NCBI GenBank assembly: GCA_965204415.1
Contig: CBDBEL010000001.1
Coordinates: 930,001 to 994,000, forward strand
Origin: Aldehydirespirator sp965204415
GTDB lineage: Bacteria > Actinomycetota > Acidimicrobiia > Acidimicrobiales > Aldehydirespiratoraceae
Direction: 5' to 3'
Length of the DNA stretch: 64,000 nt
In this document: positions 6,974 to 15,757 of the stretch, piece after piece
Numbering within the stretch: position 1 is the stretch's first letter
Layout of the letters: each line of letters opens with the position of its first letter
Translations under genes and position numbers: made by a program
The notes under the pieces: generated by a model
Told to the model about the DNA's origin: nothing
What the model saw: the letters and a program-made list of their open reading frames with translations, nothing else
Databases searched by the model: none

Positions 6974-9187
6974 ATGCCCAAGACCCGTCTCACCGTCGCA
7001 GCCGTCGCGTGCATCGCGTGCCTCGTCGGAGCACTAACAGCAACCTCCATCGCTCAAAGCCAGCGATTCCCGGACGTGCCGGCTGACCATTACGCCTATG
7101 AGGCTGTGGAATGGGCGGCCACCGCCGGGGTGACCGCCGGCTATGACGACGGCACCTTCAAGCCGCAGCGGCCCTTGAGCAAACGCCACGCGGTGGTGTT
7201 CATGCAGCGCTACTACGACGAGATCCTCCAAGCAGAGGAGTCAGAGGACTTCACCCGCGGCGACATGATGGTGCTGCTCAAAGCCATCAACGACGGCACC
7301 CTGCGCGGCACCGACACGCCCGACGATCCGGCATCAAGCGCGACCGGGGCCGCTGACAGCCCGCGGTTCCCGGACGTGCCGGCCGACCACTACGCCTTCG
7401 AGGCGGTTGAGTGGGCGGCCACCGCCGGGGTGACCGCCGGCTACGACGACGGCACCTTCAAACCGGCCCGGCCCTTGAGCAAACGCCACGCGGTCGTGTT
7501 CATGCAGCGCTACTACGACAAGATCCTCCAAGCAGAGGAGTCAGAGGACTTCACCCGCGGCGACATGATGGTGCTGCTCAAAGCCATCAACGACGGCACC
7601 CTCCGCGACACCGAGAGCGCGAGCACTGGCACCGGCACCTTCAAGGCCGTCACTGCCGGCGGTAGTCATAGTTGTGGGTTGCGCATCGACAGCACTGTCA
7701 CCTGCTGGGGCTACAACTACTTTGGGCTGGCAGACGCGCCCGCGGGCAGCTTCACAGCCGTCACCGCCGGAATGTGGCACAGTTGCGGACTACGCACCGA
7801 CGACACAATCACCTGCTGGGGCTGGAACGAATACGGACAGACAGACGCAGCCTCAGGCAGCTTCACAGCCGTAACCGCCGGCGAGCACCACAGTTGCGGA
7901 CTACGCACCGACGACACAATCACCTGCTGGGGCTGGAACGAATACGGACAGACAGACGCAGCCTCAGGCAGCTTCACAGCCGTAACCGCCGGCGAGCACC
8001 ACAGTTGCGGACTACGCACCGACAGCACAATCACCTGCTGGGGCAACAACCTATACGGGCAGGCAAACGCGCCCTCAGCCAGCTTCACAGCCGTCACCGC
8101 CGGCGGCGGTCATAGTTGTGGGGTGCGCACCGACGGTGGTGTCGAGTGCTGGGGCGACAACTACCACGGCCAAACCGACGGGCCCAGCGGGAGCTTCACA
8201 GCTGTCACCGCAGGCTCGTTGCACAGTTGCGGGTTGCGCGCTGACAGAACCATCACCTGCTGGGGCGCACGCGACTTCGGACAGGCAGACGCGCCCGCAG
8301 GCACCTTCACAGCCGTCACCGCCAGCTTCGATCATGGCTGCGGGCTGCGCACCGACAGCACAATCACTTGCTGGGGCAACAACCTATACGGGCAGGCAGA
8401 CGCGCCCTCAGCCAGCTTCACAGCCGTCACCGCAGGCTCGTGGCACAGTTGCGGGTTGCGCGCTGACAGAACCATCGCGTGCTGGGGCGACAACCAACAC
8501 GGGCAGGCAAACGCGCCCTCAGGCAGCTTCACAGCCGTCACCGCCGGCCACATCCATAGTTGCGGGCTGCGCACCGACGGTGGAGTCGAGTGCTGGGGCG
8601 AAGACGGAGGTGGGCAGGCAGACGCGCCCTCAGGCACCTTCAAAGCCGTCACCGCCGGCAACGCCTTTAGTTGCGGGCTGCGCACCGACGGTGGAGTCGA
8701 GTGCTGGGGCGAAGACGGAGGTGGGCAGGCAGACGCGCCCTCAGGCACCTTCAAAGCCGTCACCGCCGGCAACGCCTTTAGTTGCGGGCTGCGCACCGAC
8801 GGCACCATCACCTGCTGGGGCGCACGCGACTTCGGGCAGGCAGACGCGCCCGCAGGCAGCTTCACAGCCGTCACCGCCGGCACCGGCCATGGCTGCGGGC
8901 TGCGCACCGACGGCACCATCACCTGCTGGGGCGCACCGGCGATCGTGCCCGCAGGCAGCTTCAAGGCCGTCACCGCCGGCGGCGGTCATGGCTGCGGGCT
9001 GCGCACAGACAGTGCTGTCGAGTGCTGGGGCAACAACCGTTACGGGCAGGCAGACGCGCCTTCAGGCAGCTTCAAGGCCGTCACCGCAGGCGGTGGTCAT
9101 AGTTGCGGGCTGCGCACAGACGGCGTTATCGAGTGCTGGGGACTCATGAAGATAAGGACGGCTTATCCTGTCGATATGGCCGGGTAA
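6974..9187 (+). CDS. Secreted protein with two SLH domains and 14 RCC1-like repeats
   Basis: 737 residues from ATG 6974, preceded by a GAAGGGGG ribosome-binding site. A signal peptide covers about residues 1-29 (MPKTRLTVAAVACIACLVGA). Two near-identical S-layer-homology units (RFPDVPADHYAYEAVEWAATAGVTAGYDDGTFKP) lie at about 31-93 and 131-193 and are offset by exactly 300 bp in DNA. From residue 223 come 14 tandem units of about 37 residues with consensus FTAVTAGxxHSCGLRTDxTITCWGxNxYGQADAPSG, a regulator-of-chromosome-condensation (beta-propeller) type repeat with two conserved cysteines per unit. Probably anchored to the cell wall through the SLH part, exposing one or two propellers for binding. 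Ligand unknown. Confidence 0.88.
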   Translation: MPKTRLTVAAVACIACLVGALTATSIAQSQRFPDVPADHYAYEAVEWAATAGVTAGYDDGTFKPQRPLSKRHAVVFMQRYYDEILQAEESEDFTRGDMMVLLKAINDGTLRGTDTPDDPASSATGAADSPRFPDVPADHYAFEAVEWAATAGVTAGYDDGTFKPARPLSKRHAVVFMQRYYDKILQAEESEDFTRGDMMVLLKAINDGTLRDTESASTGTGTFKAVTAGGSHSCGLRIDSTVTCWGYNYFGLADAPAGSFTAVTAGMWHSCGLRTDDTITCWGWNEYGQTDAASGSFTAVTAGEHHSCGLRTDDTITCWGWNEYGQTDAASGSFTAVTAGEHHSCGLRTDSTITCWGNNLYGQANAPSASFTAVTAGGGHSCGVRTDGGVECWGDNYHGQTDGPSGSFTAVTAGSLHSCGLRADRTITCWGARDFGQADAPAGTFTAVTASFDHGCGLRTDSTITCWGNNLYGQADAPSASFTAVTAGSWHSCGLRADRTIACWGDNQHGQANAPSGSFTAVTAGHIHSCGLRTDGGVECWGEDGGGQADAPSGTFKAVTAGNAFSCGLRTDGGVECWGEDGGGQADAPSGTFKAVTAGNAFSCGLRTDGTITCWGARDFGQADAPAGSFTAVTAGTGHGCGLRTDGTITCWGAPAIVPAGSFKAVTAGGGHGCGLRTDSAVECWGNNRYGQADAPSGSFKAVTAGGGHSCGLRTDGVIECWGLMKIRTAYPVDMAG
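7640..9150 (+). repeat. Tandem 111-bp coding repeats (RCC1-like array)
   Basis: Fourteen in-frame units of 111 bp, one shortened (unit 12). Several neighbouring units are nearly identical in DNA, for example units 2-3 and units 9-10, which indicates recent unequal exchange or gene conversion. Copy number is likely to vary between strains. Confidence 0.85.
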
Positions 9188-9193
9188 GGTAGC

Positions 9194-9216
9194 GTCCCAA
9201 CAACTCGGCATGGGAC
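9194..9216 (+). terminator. Weak hairpin after SLH/RCC1 gene
   Basis: gtccca (9194-9199) pairs with tgggac (9211-9216) around an 11-nt loop just after the stop at 9187. Only 6 bp and no T-tract, so low confidence. Confidence 0.25.
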
Positions 9217-9284
9217 ACCCATGTAGGCAGCAGGTCCTCAATGTGTCGGCGGGGGTTGCGTAACGCGGTCTGTGCGGGCGGCTG

Positions 9285-10460
9285 TCAGCTAGTGAGGGCA
9301 GCGAGGCGGTCGACGGCTTCGGTGAGCACCTCGGGGCGCTTGCAGGCTGCGAAGCGCACGAACGGCGCTCCCAGTTCCTTGTCGTCGCACAGCACCTGGA
9401 CCGGCACCGCCACCACCCCGCACATGTCGGGCAGGGCCCGGCAGAACTCCAGGCCGTCGGACGCGCCGAGAGGGCGGATGTCGGCGGTGATGTAGTAGGT
9501 GCCCTGGGGCACGGCGGGCTCGAAGCCGGCCGCGGACAGGCCGGCGCACAGCAGGTCGCGCCGGGCCTGGAGGTCGGCGGCCAGCCCGCGGTAGAACCCG
9601 TCGTCGAGGCGCAGCCCGACCGCCACCGCGGGCTGGAAGGGGCCTCCGCTGACGTAGGTGAGCAACTGCTTGGCCGCCTGCACGGCTCGCACCAGCTCAC
9701 CGCGGGCGCACACCCAGCCGATCTTCCAGCCGGTGAACGACAGCGTCTTGCCTCCCGACGAGATCGTCACCGTGCGGTCGGCCATGCCCGGACGGGTCGC
9801 CAGGGGCACGTGGACGTTCTGATCGAAGACCAGGTGCTCGTACACCTCGTCGGTGACTGCGATCACGTCGTGCTCCACGCACAGCCGGGCGATGATGTCG
9901 AGTTCGGCGACGCTGAAGACCTTGCCGGTGGGGTTGTGGGGTGAGTTGAGGACCAGGACCCTGGTGCGGGGCCCGAACGCGGCGGCCAGCTCGTCGGGGT
10001 CGAAGGTGTATGTAGGCGGCCGCAACTGCACCAGCCGTCGCCGGGCGCCGGCCATGGAGATGTCGGCCGGGTAGATGTCGAAGTAGGGCTCGAAGGTCAC
10101 CACCTCGTCGCCGGGTCCGGACAGGGCCAGGATGGCGGCGGTGATGGCTTCGGTGGCGCCCGCGGTGACCAGCACCTCGGTGTCGGGGTCGAACTCGAGG
10201 CCCCAGAACCGCTTCTGGTGCTCGGCCACCGCCTGGCGCAGCACGGGGTAGCCGATTCCGGGCGGGTACTGGTTGAAATCGCCCTGGATGGCCTCGATGG
10301 CGGCCTGGGCGACCGCCGACGGCCCGTTGGTGTCGGGGAAGCCCTGCCCCAGGTTGATGGCGCCGGTTCGCACTGCCAGCGCCGACATCTCCGCGAACAC
10401 CGAAGCCCCGCCGAATTCCTGAAGGCGGTCGCACAAGTACCTCAGGCGCTCGCCGGTCAC
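9285..10460 (-). CDS. PLP-dependent class I/II aminotransferase
   Basis: 391 residues from GTG 10460, sharing a GTGA overlap with the end of the upstream thioredoxin-like gene. The fold-type I signature is clear: INLGQGFPDTNGP substrate loop, VLVLNSPHNPTGKVF, VTDEVYEHLVFD, and SSGGKTLSFTGWKIGW with the PLP lysine. It most resembles the kynurenine/methionine aminotransferase group that includes actinobacterial N-succinyldiaminopimelate aminotransferase (DapC), so a lysine-biosynthesis role is possible but not provable here. Confidence 0.9.
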   Translation of the reverse strand: MTGERLRYLCDRLQEFGGASVFAEMSALAVRTGAINLGQGFPDTNGPSAVAQAAIEAIQGDFNQYPPGIGYPVLRQAVAEHQKRFWGLEFDPDTEVLVTAGATEAITAAILALSGPGDEVVTFEPYFDIYPADISMAGARRRLVQLRPPTYTFDPDELAAAFGPRTRVLVLNSPHNPTGKVFSVAELDIIARLCVEHDVIAVTDEVYEHLVFDQNVHVPLATRPGMADRTVTISSGGKTLSFTGWKIGWVCARGELVRAVQAAKQLLTYVSGGPFQPAVAVGLRLDDGFYRGLAADLQARRDLLCAGLSAAGFEPAVPQGTYYITADIRPLGASDGLEFCRALPDMCGVVAVPVQVLCDDKELGAPFVRFAACKRPEVLTEAVDRLAALTS

Positions 10461-11149
10461 GGCGCAACGAGCTGGAGCAGGAACTCCCAGGCAGCATCGC
10501 TCAGCTCCCCGCTCACCCTGGCGACGACCCTGCCGTCGGCGTCGACCCCCACCATGTAGGGGAATCCTCGCAGCCCGTAGGCGTCGCCGATCTCGTTGCT
10601 CTCGGAGTCGCGCACCGCGACCGCGGGCCATTGCTCCTCCTCGAACCAGGCTGATGGCGGGTAGTTGCCTCGACCCGAGTCGACCCCGGTGCTGACCGCG
10701 ATCACCTCCACACCGGCCGGCAGCTCGTTGGCGGAGAGCCAGCCGGCCAGCCGGGGCAGCTCCCGCTGGCAGTGCGGGCACCAGTGCGCGTAGAAGCCGA
10801 TCACCTTGGCGGTGCCGTCTCCGGGCAGCACGCTGACCTCGACGCCGTCGAAGGTCGTGGCCGCGAACGCCGGAGCCACCCTCTCCATGGCGGGATCGGG
10901 CTCCTGGCCATCGAACGACGGCAGCGGCGCGCCTTCGATGCTGACGTCGGAGACCTGGAGCACACCGGATTCCTGGGCCCGCTGCTCGGCGTCCCTGCCC
11001 GCCAGGAAAGCGACACCCACGGCCACCACGACCAGCGCGACTACGCCGATGACCAGCCACTTCAGCAGGGGGTTGGAGCCTGCTTCCCGGTGTGCGCCGG
11101 ACGGCCGCGAGCCGCTCCGTGACTTCTGGACCTTGGGTCGGTTGCTCAT
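10457..11149 (-). CDS. Membrane-anchored TlpA/ResA-like thiol-disulfide protein
   Basis: 230 residues: a basic cytoplasmic N-terminus, one membrane segment at about 30-50 (LLKWLVIGVVALVVVAVGVAFLAG), then a thioredoxin-fold domain with FYAHWCPHCQRELP (redox Cys124 and Cys127) and GLRGFPYMVGVDADG containing the cis-proline. It would act outside the membrane in disulfide formation or reduction, next to a DsbB-like gene that could reoxidise it. Its start sits in a set of 14-bp tandem repeats. The stop overlaps the aminotransferase start. Confidence 0.88.
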   Translation of the reverse strand: MSNRPKVQKSRSGSRPSGAHREAGSNPLLKWLVIGVVALVVVAVGVAFLAGRDAEQRAQESGVLQVSDVSIEGAPLPSFDGQEPDPAMERVAPAFAATTFDGVEVSVLPGDGTAKVIGFYAHWCPHCQRELPRLAGWLSANELPAGVEVIAVSTGVDSGRGNYPPSAWFEEEQWPAVAVRDSESNEIGDAYGLRGFPYMVGVDADGRVVARVSGELSDAAWEFLLQLVAP

Positions 11150-11207
11150 GGAATCTCGCTCATGGAATCTCGCTCATGGGGTCTCGCTCATGGGGTCTCG
11201 CTCATCG
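11144..11207. repeat. 14-bp tandem repeat, about 4.5 copies, at a gene junction
   Basis: Units at 11144-11157, 11158-11171, 11172-11185 and 11186-11199 plus a partial copy. Read on the minus strand each unit contains ATGAGCGAGA. The array runs from the DsbB-like C-terminus (...MSETP stop) through the gap to the first codons of the thioredoxin-like gene. Because 14 is not a multiple of 3, each added copy shifts the frame. Confidence 0.92.
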
Positions 11208-11766
11208 ATTGGCCACCGATCGGTTCGCTGGCGGCGCCGGCAGACTCGTGCCGACCCGACCGTAGCGAGAGCGCAGCCAATCCCGCGACTCCGATGAAGC
11301 CGCAGCCGGCCATGAACGGGAGCGACATGAACCCGAGGCTGTCCACCCATTGGTAGGTGCAGGGGGCCGACACATCGCAGGTCGAGCCCTGGTCGGGCAG
11401 CAGCTGGAGTTGGTAGTGGTACACCGACAGGCCCAGGCCGGCCACGGCGAGAGGGAGTGCGTACCAGCCGCCCCGGCGATCGGGCCGGGCCACCGCCACC
11501 GCCAGGACGGGAACGAGCGGGTACATGCAGATCCGCTGGTACCAGCACAGCTCGCAGGGCGGGTATCCGGCGACCTCGGAGTAGTAGAGGCTCCCGGCGG
11601 TGGCCACCGCGGCGATGACCAGCGCCAACGGCAGCAACACCGGCCGCAGCTGGAGCGCCCGGGCCGGAGCTATCGGCGACAGGGCGGCCGCGAGGCTGAG
11701 GCCGCCGATCACCAGCGACCCGAGCGCCAGGACGGCGAAGAAGTCGGACACCTGTGCGGTGCTCAC
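11188..11766 (-). CDS. DsbB/BdbC-family disulfide oxidoreductase
   Basis: 192-residue four-helix membrane protein. The first periplasmic cysteine pair is in YPPCELCWYQRICMYP and the second in STCDVSAPCTYQWVDSLGFMSLPFMA, the arrangement of DsbB-type quinone-linked oxidases. It would pass electrons from a thiol oxidoreductase, plausibly the thioredoxin-like protein encoded immediately downstream. Its last codons (MSETP) lie inside the 14-bp repeat array, so the C-terminus may differ between strains. Confidence 0.88.
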   Translation of the reverse strand: MSTAQVSDFFAVLALGSLVIGGLSLAAALSPIAPARALQLRPVLLPLALVIAAVATAGSLYYSEVAGYPPCELCWYQRICMYPLVPVLAVAVARPDRRGGWYALPLAVAGLGLSVYHYQLQLLPDQGSTCDVSAPCTYQWVDSLGFMSLPFMAGCGFIGVAGLAALSLRSGRHESAGAASEPIGGQSMSETP

Positions 11767-11849
11767 ATCGCCAGCCTGCCTCAGGTCGCGCCCAAATATT
11801 CACCCCGACAGGTTGCGAATGCGCTTCACGTATGTTTCCATGATTGTTC

Positions 11850-13172
11850 ATGTCAGATCTGATGGCTCTCGACACGGTACGGGCGGTAGAGCTCCAGCAG
11901 CGGATGGAGGCGGCCGCCCAAGACCTCGATCAGGACGCTCAGGCCTTGGTGGGGCCGCTGGCGGAGGCGTCGTCGCTGTTGGGCGGCCCGTTGCCCGACG
12001 TGCCGACCGGCGTCCGCCGGGTGGCCGGCGAGCTGCGCGACAGCGCCTCGGATCTCCGGGAGCGGACCCGCATCGTGCTGGCCGGCGGGCCCGAGATGAA
12101 CGAGGGCCTCGCCGCGCTGGAGCGCATCCGGGTGCATTTCACGACGATCGAGTCCCGCGGCGACCCGGACCGGGGCGACGGGTTGCTGTCGCGCCGCGAT
12201 CTGCGGTGGGCGGTTCACTCCGCCGACTCGGCCACCGCCGAGGCCGCGGCCTGGCTCCTCGACCACGACCACTTCTTCGATCAGGTCGAGACGGCCAAGC
12301 ACAACGACGAATACCTAGACGAGGCCTACATGGGCGAGTTCGCGTTCGACCCCGACGACCGCGACGGTCTCATGAGCCGCGACGACATCGACGCCTTCCT
12401 GGACAAGACCGCGGCCTGGTCGGCGCTGCTGCCCCACGTCGCCTCCATCGACGCCGCCGATACCGGGGCTCCCGACGGCTTGATGAGCCGGCGAGACTTC
12501 GAGGTCTTCGTGAGCGACTACAACCTGTCGCCAGAGGAGGCGGGCGCCGTCCAGCAGGTGCTCGACGACCGCGCCTACCAGTCCAAGGGCAGCGGCATCA
12601 GTCTGGGCGCCTTCGCCGCCGGCCTGTCGTTCGTTCCCGTGGTAGGCGACATCGTGGACGGCGCCCGGGCGATCTACTACGCGGTCAACCGCGATTGGGA
12701 CTCGGCCTCGCTCTTCGCCCTCGGGCTCGTGCCGCTGCCGGGACTGTCCTCCTCGGGCGTGCGGGGCGCACTGAAGGTGGTGGACCGTGTGGCCACCACC
12801 TTCCGCAAGAGCGGAACGCGGGCAGCCACCCAGGAGGCCGGACAGCTGGCCATGAAGGGCACCGCGGCCAACTACGCCGCGCACGAGGGCACGAAGCGGA
12901 CCGTCGGCACCCTCGGCGCCGACATCGACGTCGACGAGTCGGTCGACTACGTACTCGAGGACGTGATGGGCCCGCGGTTCGAGGATCTCCTCGGCGAGGA
13001 TCTGGATCCGCGGCTCAGGGCCCTCATCAGCGACCGGCTCGAGGAGTCACTCAACGAAAGGCTCGACCTGGGTGCACGGCGATGGGTTTCGGAGACCAAC
13101 ACGGTGATCGCCCGCCGCATAGCCGAGCACCACGCCTTCGAGGCCATCTTCCGCAACATGCGCCCCGGCTGA
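11850..13172 (+). CDS. EF-hand-like, pretoxin-motif protein of unknown function
   Basis: 440 residues from ATG 11850 (a TTG six bases earlier is also in frame). Residues 1-95 are helical and charged, resembling WXG/ESX-type N-terminal helical domains in character only. Three calcium-loop-like segments follow: ESRGDPDRGDGLLSRRDL (about 101-118), FDPDDRDGLMSRDDI (166-180) and DAADTGAPDGLMSRRDF (201-217). Residues about 250-300 (LSFVPVVGDIVDGARAIYYAV...LGLVPLPGL) match the hydrophobic pretoxin-TG segment that precedes C-terminal toxin domains in polymorphic toxins. The last 130 residues are unrecognised. No signal peptide or immunity gene is evident, so a toxin role is only a hypothesis. Confidence 0.6.
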   Translation: MSDLMALDTVRAVELQQRMEAAAQDLDQDAQALVGPLAEASSLLGGPLPDVPTGVRRVAGELRDSASDLRERTRIVLAGGPEMNEGLAALERIRVHFTTIESRGDPDRGDGLLSRRDLRWAVHSADSATAEAAAWLLDHDHFFDQVETAKHNDEYLDEAYMGEFAFDPDDRDGLMSRDDIDAFLDKTAAWSALLPHVASIDAADTGAPDGLMSRRDFEVFVSDYNLSPEEAGAVQQVLDDRAYQSKGSGISLGAFAAGLSFVPVVGDIVDGARAIYYAVNRDWDSASLFALGLVPLPGLSSSGVRGALKVVDRVATTFRKSGTRAATQEAGQLAMKGTAANYAAHEGTKRTVGTLGADIDVDESVDYVLEDVMGPRFEDLLGEDLDPRLRALISDRLEESLNERLDLGARRWVSETNTVIARRIAEHHAFEAIFRNMRPG

Positions 13173-13191
13173 CCCCGGCGAGACGCGAACG

Positions 13192-14736
13192 TCAGCGCAG
13201 GATGCGGGTCTTGCCGAAGATGGTGCCGTAGAGCAGGCGGCCGTCGTCGTCGACGGTGACGCCGCCTCCGAGGGTGTTGTAGCGCGACCCGCCCACTATG
13301 TAGTGGAAGCGGCTCTGGCCGGTGGTCCAGTCGAGGGCCTCGATGGTCCAGAGCCCGTCGCGGGTGCCGCAGGTGTAGACGAGGTCCGATCCCTCGGCCA
13401 CGAACGGCACCGAGTTCGGCGACGACACCTCGGTGTTGATCCAGGCCTGCCGGAGCCGGCGTTCGGCCGGGTCCCACTCGTACTTGTGCAGGCCGTAGGG
13501 CGTGTAGACGGGCTTGTGGCCCAGGAAGAAGCTGAACAGCCGGGCCCGTGTGGCCGGCCAGCCGTCGGGCAGCGAGGCGGGCTCGTTGTTGACGGTCATG
13601 GCGCCGTAGCCGGACACGGTGACCGACTGCTCGGTCTTGATCTCGGTGCGGGCCGGGTCGCCCATGTGGGCTGGTCCGATGCCCGCGATCCGCCGCGACG
13701 GCGCGCCGGGGAGCTGCTCCCAGTCCTCGGGGATCTCGTCTCGCCACAGCAGCGTGATGTTGACCACGTCGTCGCCGTCGCCGATCACCACGAAGCGGTC
13801 CTCGTCGGGCCCGAAGCCCATGAGCGAGGGCGTGGTGCCCGAGCCGTCGCCCCCGCCGTTGCGGTAGCGGGACGACCAGGCTCCATCGGCGGGGTCGAGC
13901 GAGAGCCGCTCACCGGTCCAGACCACCTTGTGGATGGTGTCGACGGAGCTGACATAGATCCCGCCGTCGTCGCCGACGCAGGAGCTGGTCCGCACCCAGC
14001 CGTAGCCGGTGTGGCCGTGCCGGGCGGCCCGGTCGGCGCAGTGCGCGGCTGCGTCGGTGCCGGCGCCGGGAAGCTGGACGGCGTCGTAATGGCTGAAGTC
14101 CCGGGTCACGCACACCACCCACCCGTGGTCGGTGGTCATGACTAGGCGGCCGTCGAAGGTGATGTTGATCCCGACGAAGTAGCCGTCGATGCCGTCGGGC
14201 CGGTGCCAGCGATCCCGCTCGACGATGGGGCTGACCGGATCGGCCGGGTCGGCCTCGATGTAGGCCGCGGCGTGGTCCTTGCGGCCCAGGAACAGGGTGT
14301 GGTCGCAGTCGAGCAGCGAGTACACGCCGTCGAGCCCGGTCATGAACCGGAGCGCGATGTCGATGGCGTGGGCGACGGCCTCGTCGCCGTCGAACTCGTC
14401 GAGACCGGCTTCGAGCGCGTCGAGCTCGGCCTGCCCGGTGATGGGCTCGGTGCCAGTGGGGAAGGTGGCCAGCACTTCCAGGGTGTCGTAGTCGAGCTTG
14501 GCGATGGTCTGGCGGCCGTTGGACCAGATCACCCTGCGCCCGTCGGTGTAGCGGCCCGATATCAGCCCACCGAAGTGCCCCGGGCCCAGATGCGCGTACT
14601 GGATGTCGTCCGGGCCGAGGACGTCGGTCGGGCCTTCGGGGCCCGGTCCCGGCGTGTTGTCCTGCTGGTCGCAGCGGCCATGGGCCATGGCGTTGCCGCT
14701 GTCGGCCAGGAACGGGTTGCGGGGCCCGCTGCGCAT
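13192..14736 (-). CDS. Uncharacterised beta-propeller-like protein
   Basis: 514 residues from ATG 14736; the reading frame continues upstream but that part is antisense-frame noise over the LLM gene. Short strands ending in DG or GR recur (RYTDGRRVIWSNGRQTIAKLDYDTLEVL, INITFDGRLVMTTDHGWVVCV, SVDTIHKVVW, VDDDGRLLYGTIFGKTRIL), the pattern of WD/PQQ/SMP-30-type propellers. It has no clear signal peptide. It starts 5 nt after the LLM oxidoreductase stop, so the two are probably co-transcribed. Function unknown. Confidence 0.75.
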   Translation of the reverse strand: MRSGPRNPFLADSGNAMAHGRCDQQDNTPGPGPEGPTDVLGPDDIQYAHLGPGHFGGLISGRYTDGRRVIWSNGRQTIAKLDYDTLEVLATFPTGTEPITGQAELDALEAGLDEFDGDEAVAHAIDIALRFMTGLDGVYSLLDCDHTLFLGRKDHAAAYIEADPADPVSPIVERDRWHRPDGIDGYFVGINITFDGRLVMTTDHGWVVCVTRDFSHYDAVQLPGAGTDAAAHCADRAARHGHTGYGWVRTSSCVGDDGGIYVSSVDTIHKVVWTGERLSLDPADGAWSSRYRNGGGDGSGTTPSLMGFGPDEDRFVVIGDGDDVVNITLLWRDEIPEDWEQLPGAPSRRIAGIGPAHMGDPARTEIKTEQSVTVSGYGAMTVNNEPASLPDGWPATRARLFSFFLGHKPVYTPYGLHKYEWDPAERRLRQAWINTEVSSPNSVPFVAEGSDLVYTCGTRDGLWTIEALDWTTGQSRFHYIVGGSRYNTLGGGVTVDDDGRLLYGTIFGKTRILR

Positions 14737-14741
14737 GCCGC

Positions 14742-15671
14742 TCAGGTCCCGGCTGCGGCCTCGAACGCCTCGACCCACGGTGCCATGTACTCGGCCGCGG
14801 CCTCGACGCCTTGCGGCGGACGCAGGCCGATGCTGAAGTCGGTCACGCCCGCCTCGACCAGACCCGGCACCGCGGCCATCGTGGGACCGATCTGCAGGTT
14901 GCCGTCGTCGTCGCGCTCCAGCGGCAGCCTCCCGGTGACCTCGATCCCGGCCGGGTCGCGGCCCGAGGCCGCCACCGCGTCGCGCATCCTGGCAATCCCC
15001 GAGGCGGGGTCGGCTGCGTCGGGTCCCCACGGGATCCAGCCCGAGCCGAAGCGAGCCAGCCGGGCCATCGAGCGCCGGTTGACGGTGCCGCTGACCCACA
15101 CCGGCACGGTGCCGGCGGTCGGCTTGGGCATCTGATGCAGTCCCTCGAAGCTCAGCTCCTCGGTGCTGACCGAGGCCCGCTCTTGGGTCCACAGCGCCTG
15201 GCACACCTCCAGGGTGTGGTTGAGCAGCCGTCCCCGGGCGGCGAAGTCCAGGCCGGCGGCCTCGTACTCCTCCTGCTGCCAGCCAACACCCACACCCAGA
15301 TCCAACCGGCCGCCGGTGAGCACGTCGATGGTGGCCGCCGTCTTGGCCAGCACGATCGGGCGCCGCAGCGCGGCCAGCAGCACCATCGGGCACAGCCGTA
15401 CCCGCTCGGTCAACGCACCGACCATGGCCAGCACCGTCAGCGGCTCCAGCCAGGCCCCGTCGGGGCCGGTGGGCTGGCGTCCGCCGGCCAAGCCGCCCCG
15501 GGCCGGGTCGGCGTAGCGGTCGAGACGCTCGCCGTAGACCACATGGTCCGACACCACCAGCCGGCCGATGCCGGCCCGGTCGGCGGCGACGGCGAGGTCG
15601 AACAGGCGCTGCCAGTCGTCGGGCGGCTCGGCCGCGAAGTTGACAAGGTGCATCGACAGGCGAGGCTTCAT
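14742..15671 (-). CDS. LLM-class (F420-type) oxidoreductase
   Basis: 309-residue bacterial-luciferase-like TIM-barrel enzyme. The start is ATG 15671, with GGAGG just upstream on the minus strand. Family signatures include LVVSDHVVYGERLD, RVRLCPMVLLAALRRPIVLAKTAATIDVLTGGRLDLGVGVGWQQEEYEAAG and LARFGSGWIPWG. Many actinobacterial members use cofactor F420; cofactor is inferred from family. Its 5' region has been duplicated (copy at 15723-15757), leaving a 24-codon decoy reading frame (15745 to 15671) that ends at this gene's ATG. Confidence 0.9.
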   Translation of the reverse strand: MKPRLSMHLVNFAAEPPDDWQRLFDLAVAADRAGIGRLVVSDHVVYGERLDRYADPARGGLAGGRQPTGPDGAWLEPLTVLAMVGALTERVRLCPMVLLAALRRPIVLAKTAATIDVLTGGRLDLGVGVGWQQEEYEAAGLDFAARGRLLNHTLEVCQALWTQERASVSTEELSFEGLHQMPKPTAGTVPVWVSGTVNRRSMARLARFGSGWIPWGPDAADPASGIARMRDAVAASGRDPAGIEVTGRLPLERDDDGNLQIGPTMAAVPGLVEAGVTDFSIGLRPPQGVEAAAEYMAPWVEAFEAAAGT

Positions 15672-15757
15672 CAGGATGCCTCCATGATGGACGTCGCCTC
15701 CTCGGCGGAGCCCCTCTCGTCGTGCATGGACAGGCGAGGCTTCATCAGGATGCCTCC
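15649..15757. repeat. 35-bp duplicated stop/start junction
   Basis: Copies at 15649-15683 and 15723-15757 differ at one base. Each carries, on the minus strand, a ribosome-binding site, a TGATG stop/start and the codons MKPRLSMH. The upstream copy is the true end of the LigD-like gene. Between the copies a 24-residue reading frame (MKPRLSMHDERGSAEEATSIMEAS) begins at 15745 and stops at 15671, overlapping the LLM start. Confidence 0.88.

Noticed and set aside
14742..15393. N-terminal extension of the propeller-like protein frame (13192-15393)
   Set aside because: The extension lies fully within the LLM gene on the same strand in another frame and is Gly/Arg-rich; ATG 14736 right after the LLM stop is the natural start.
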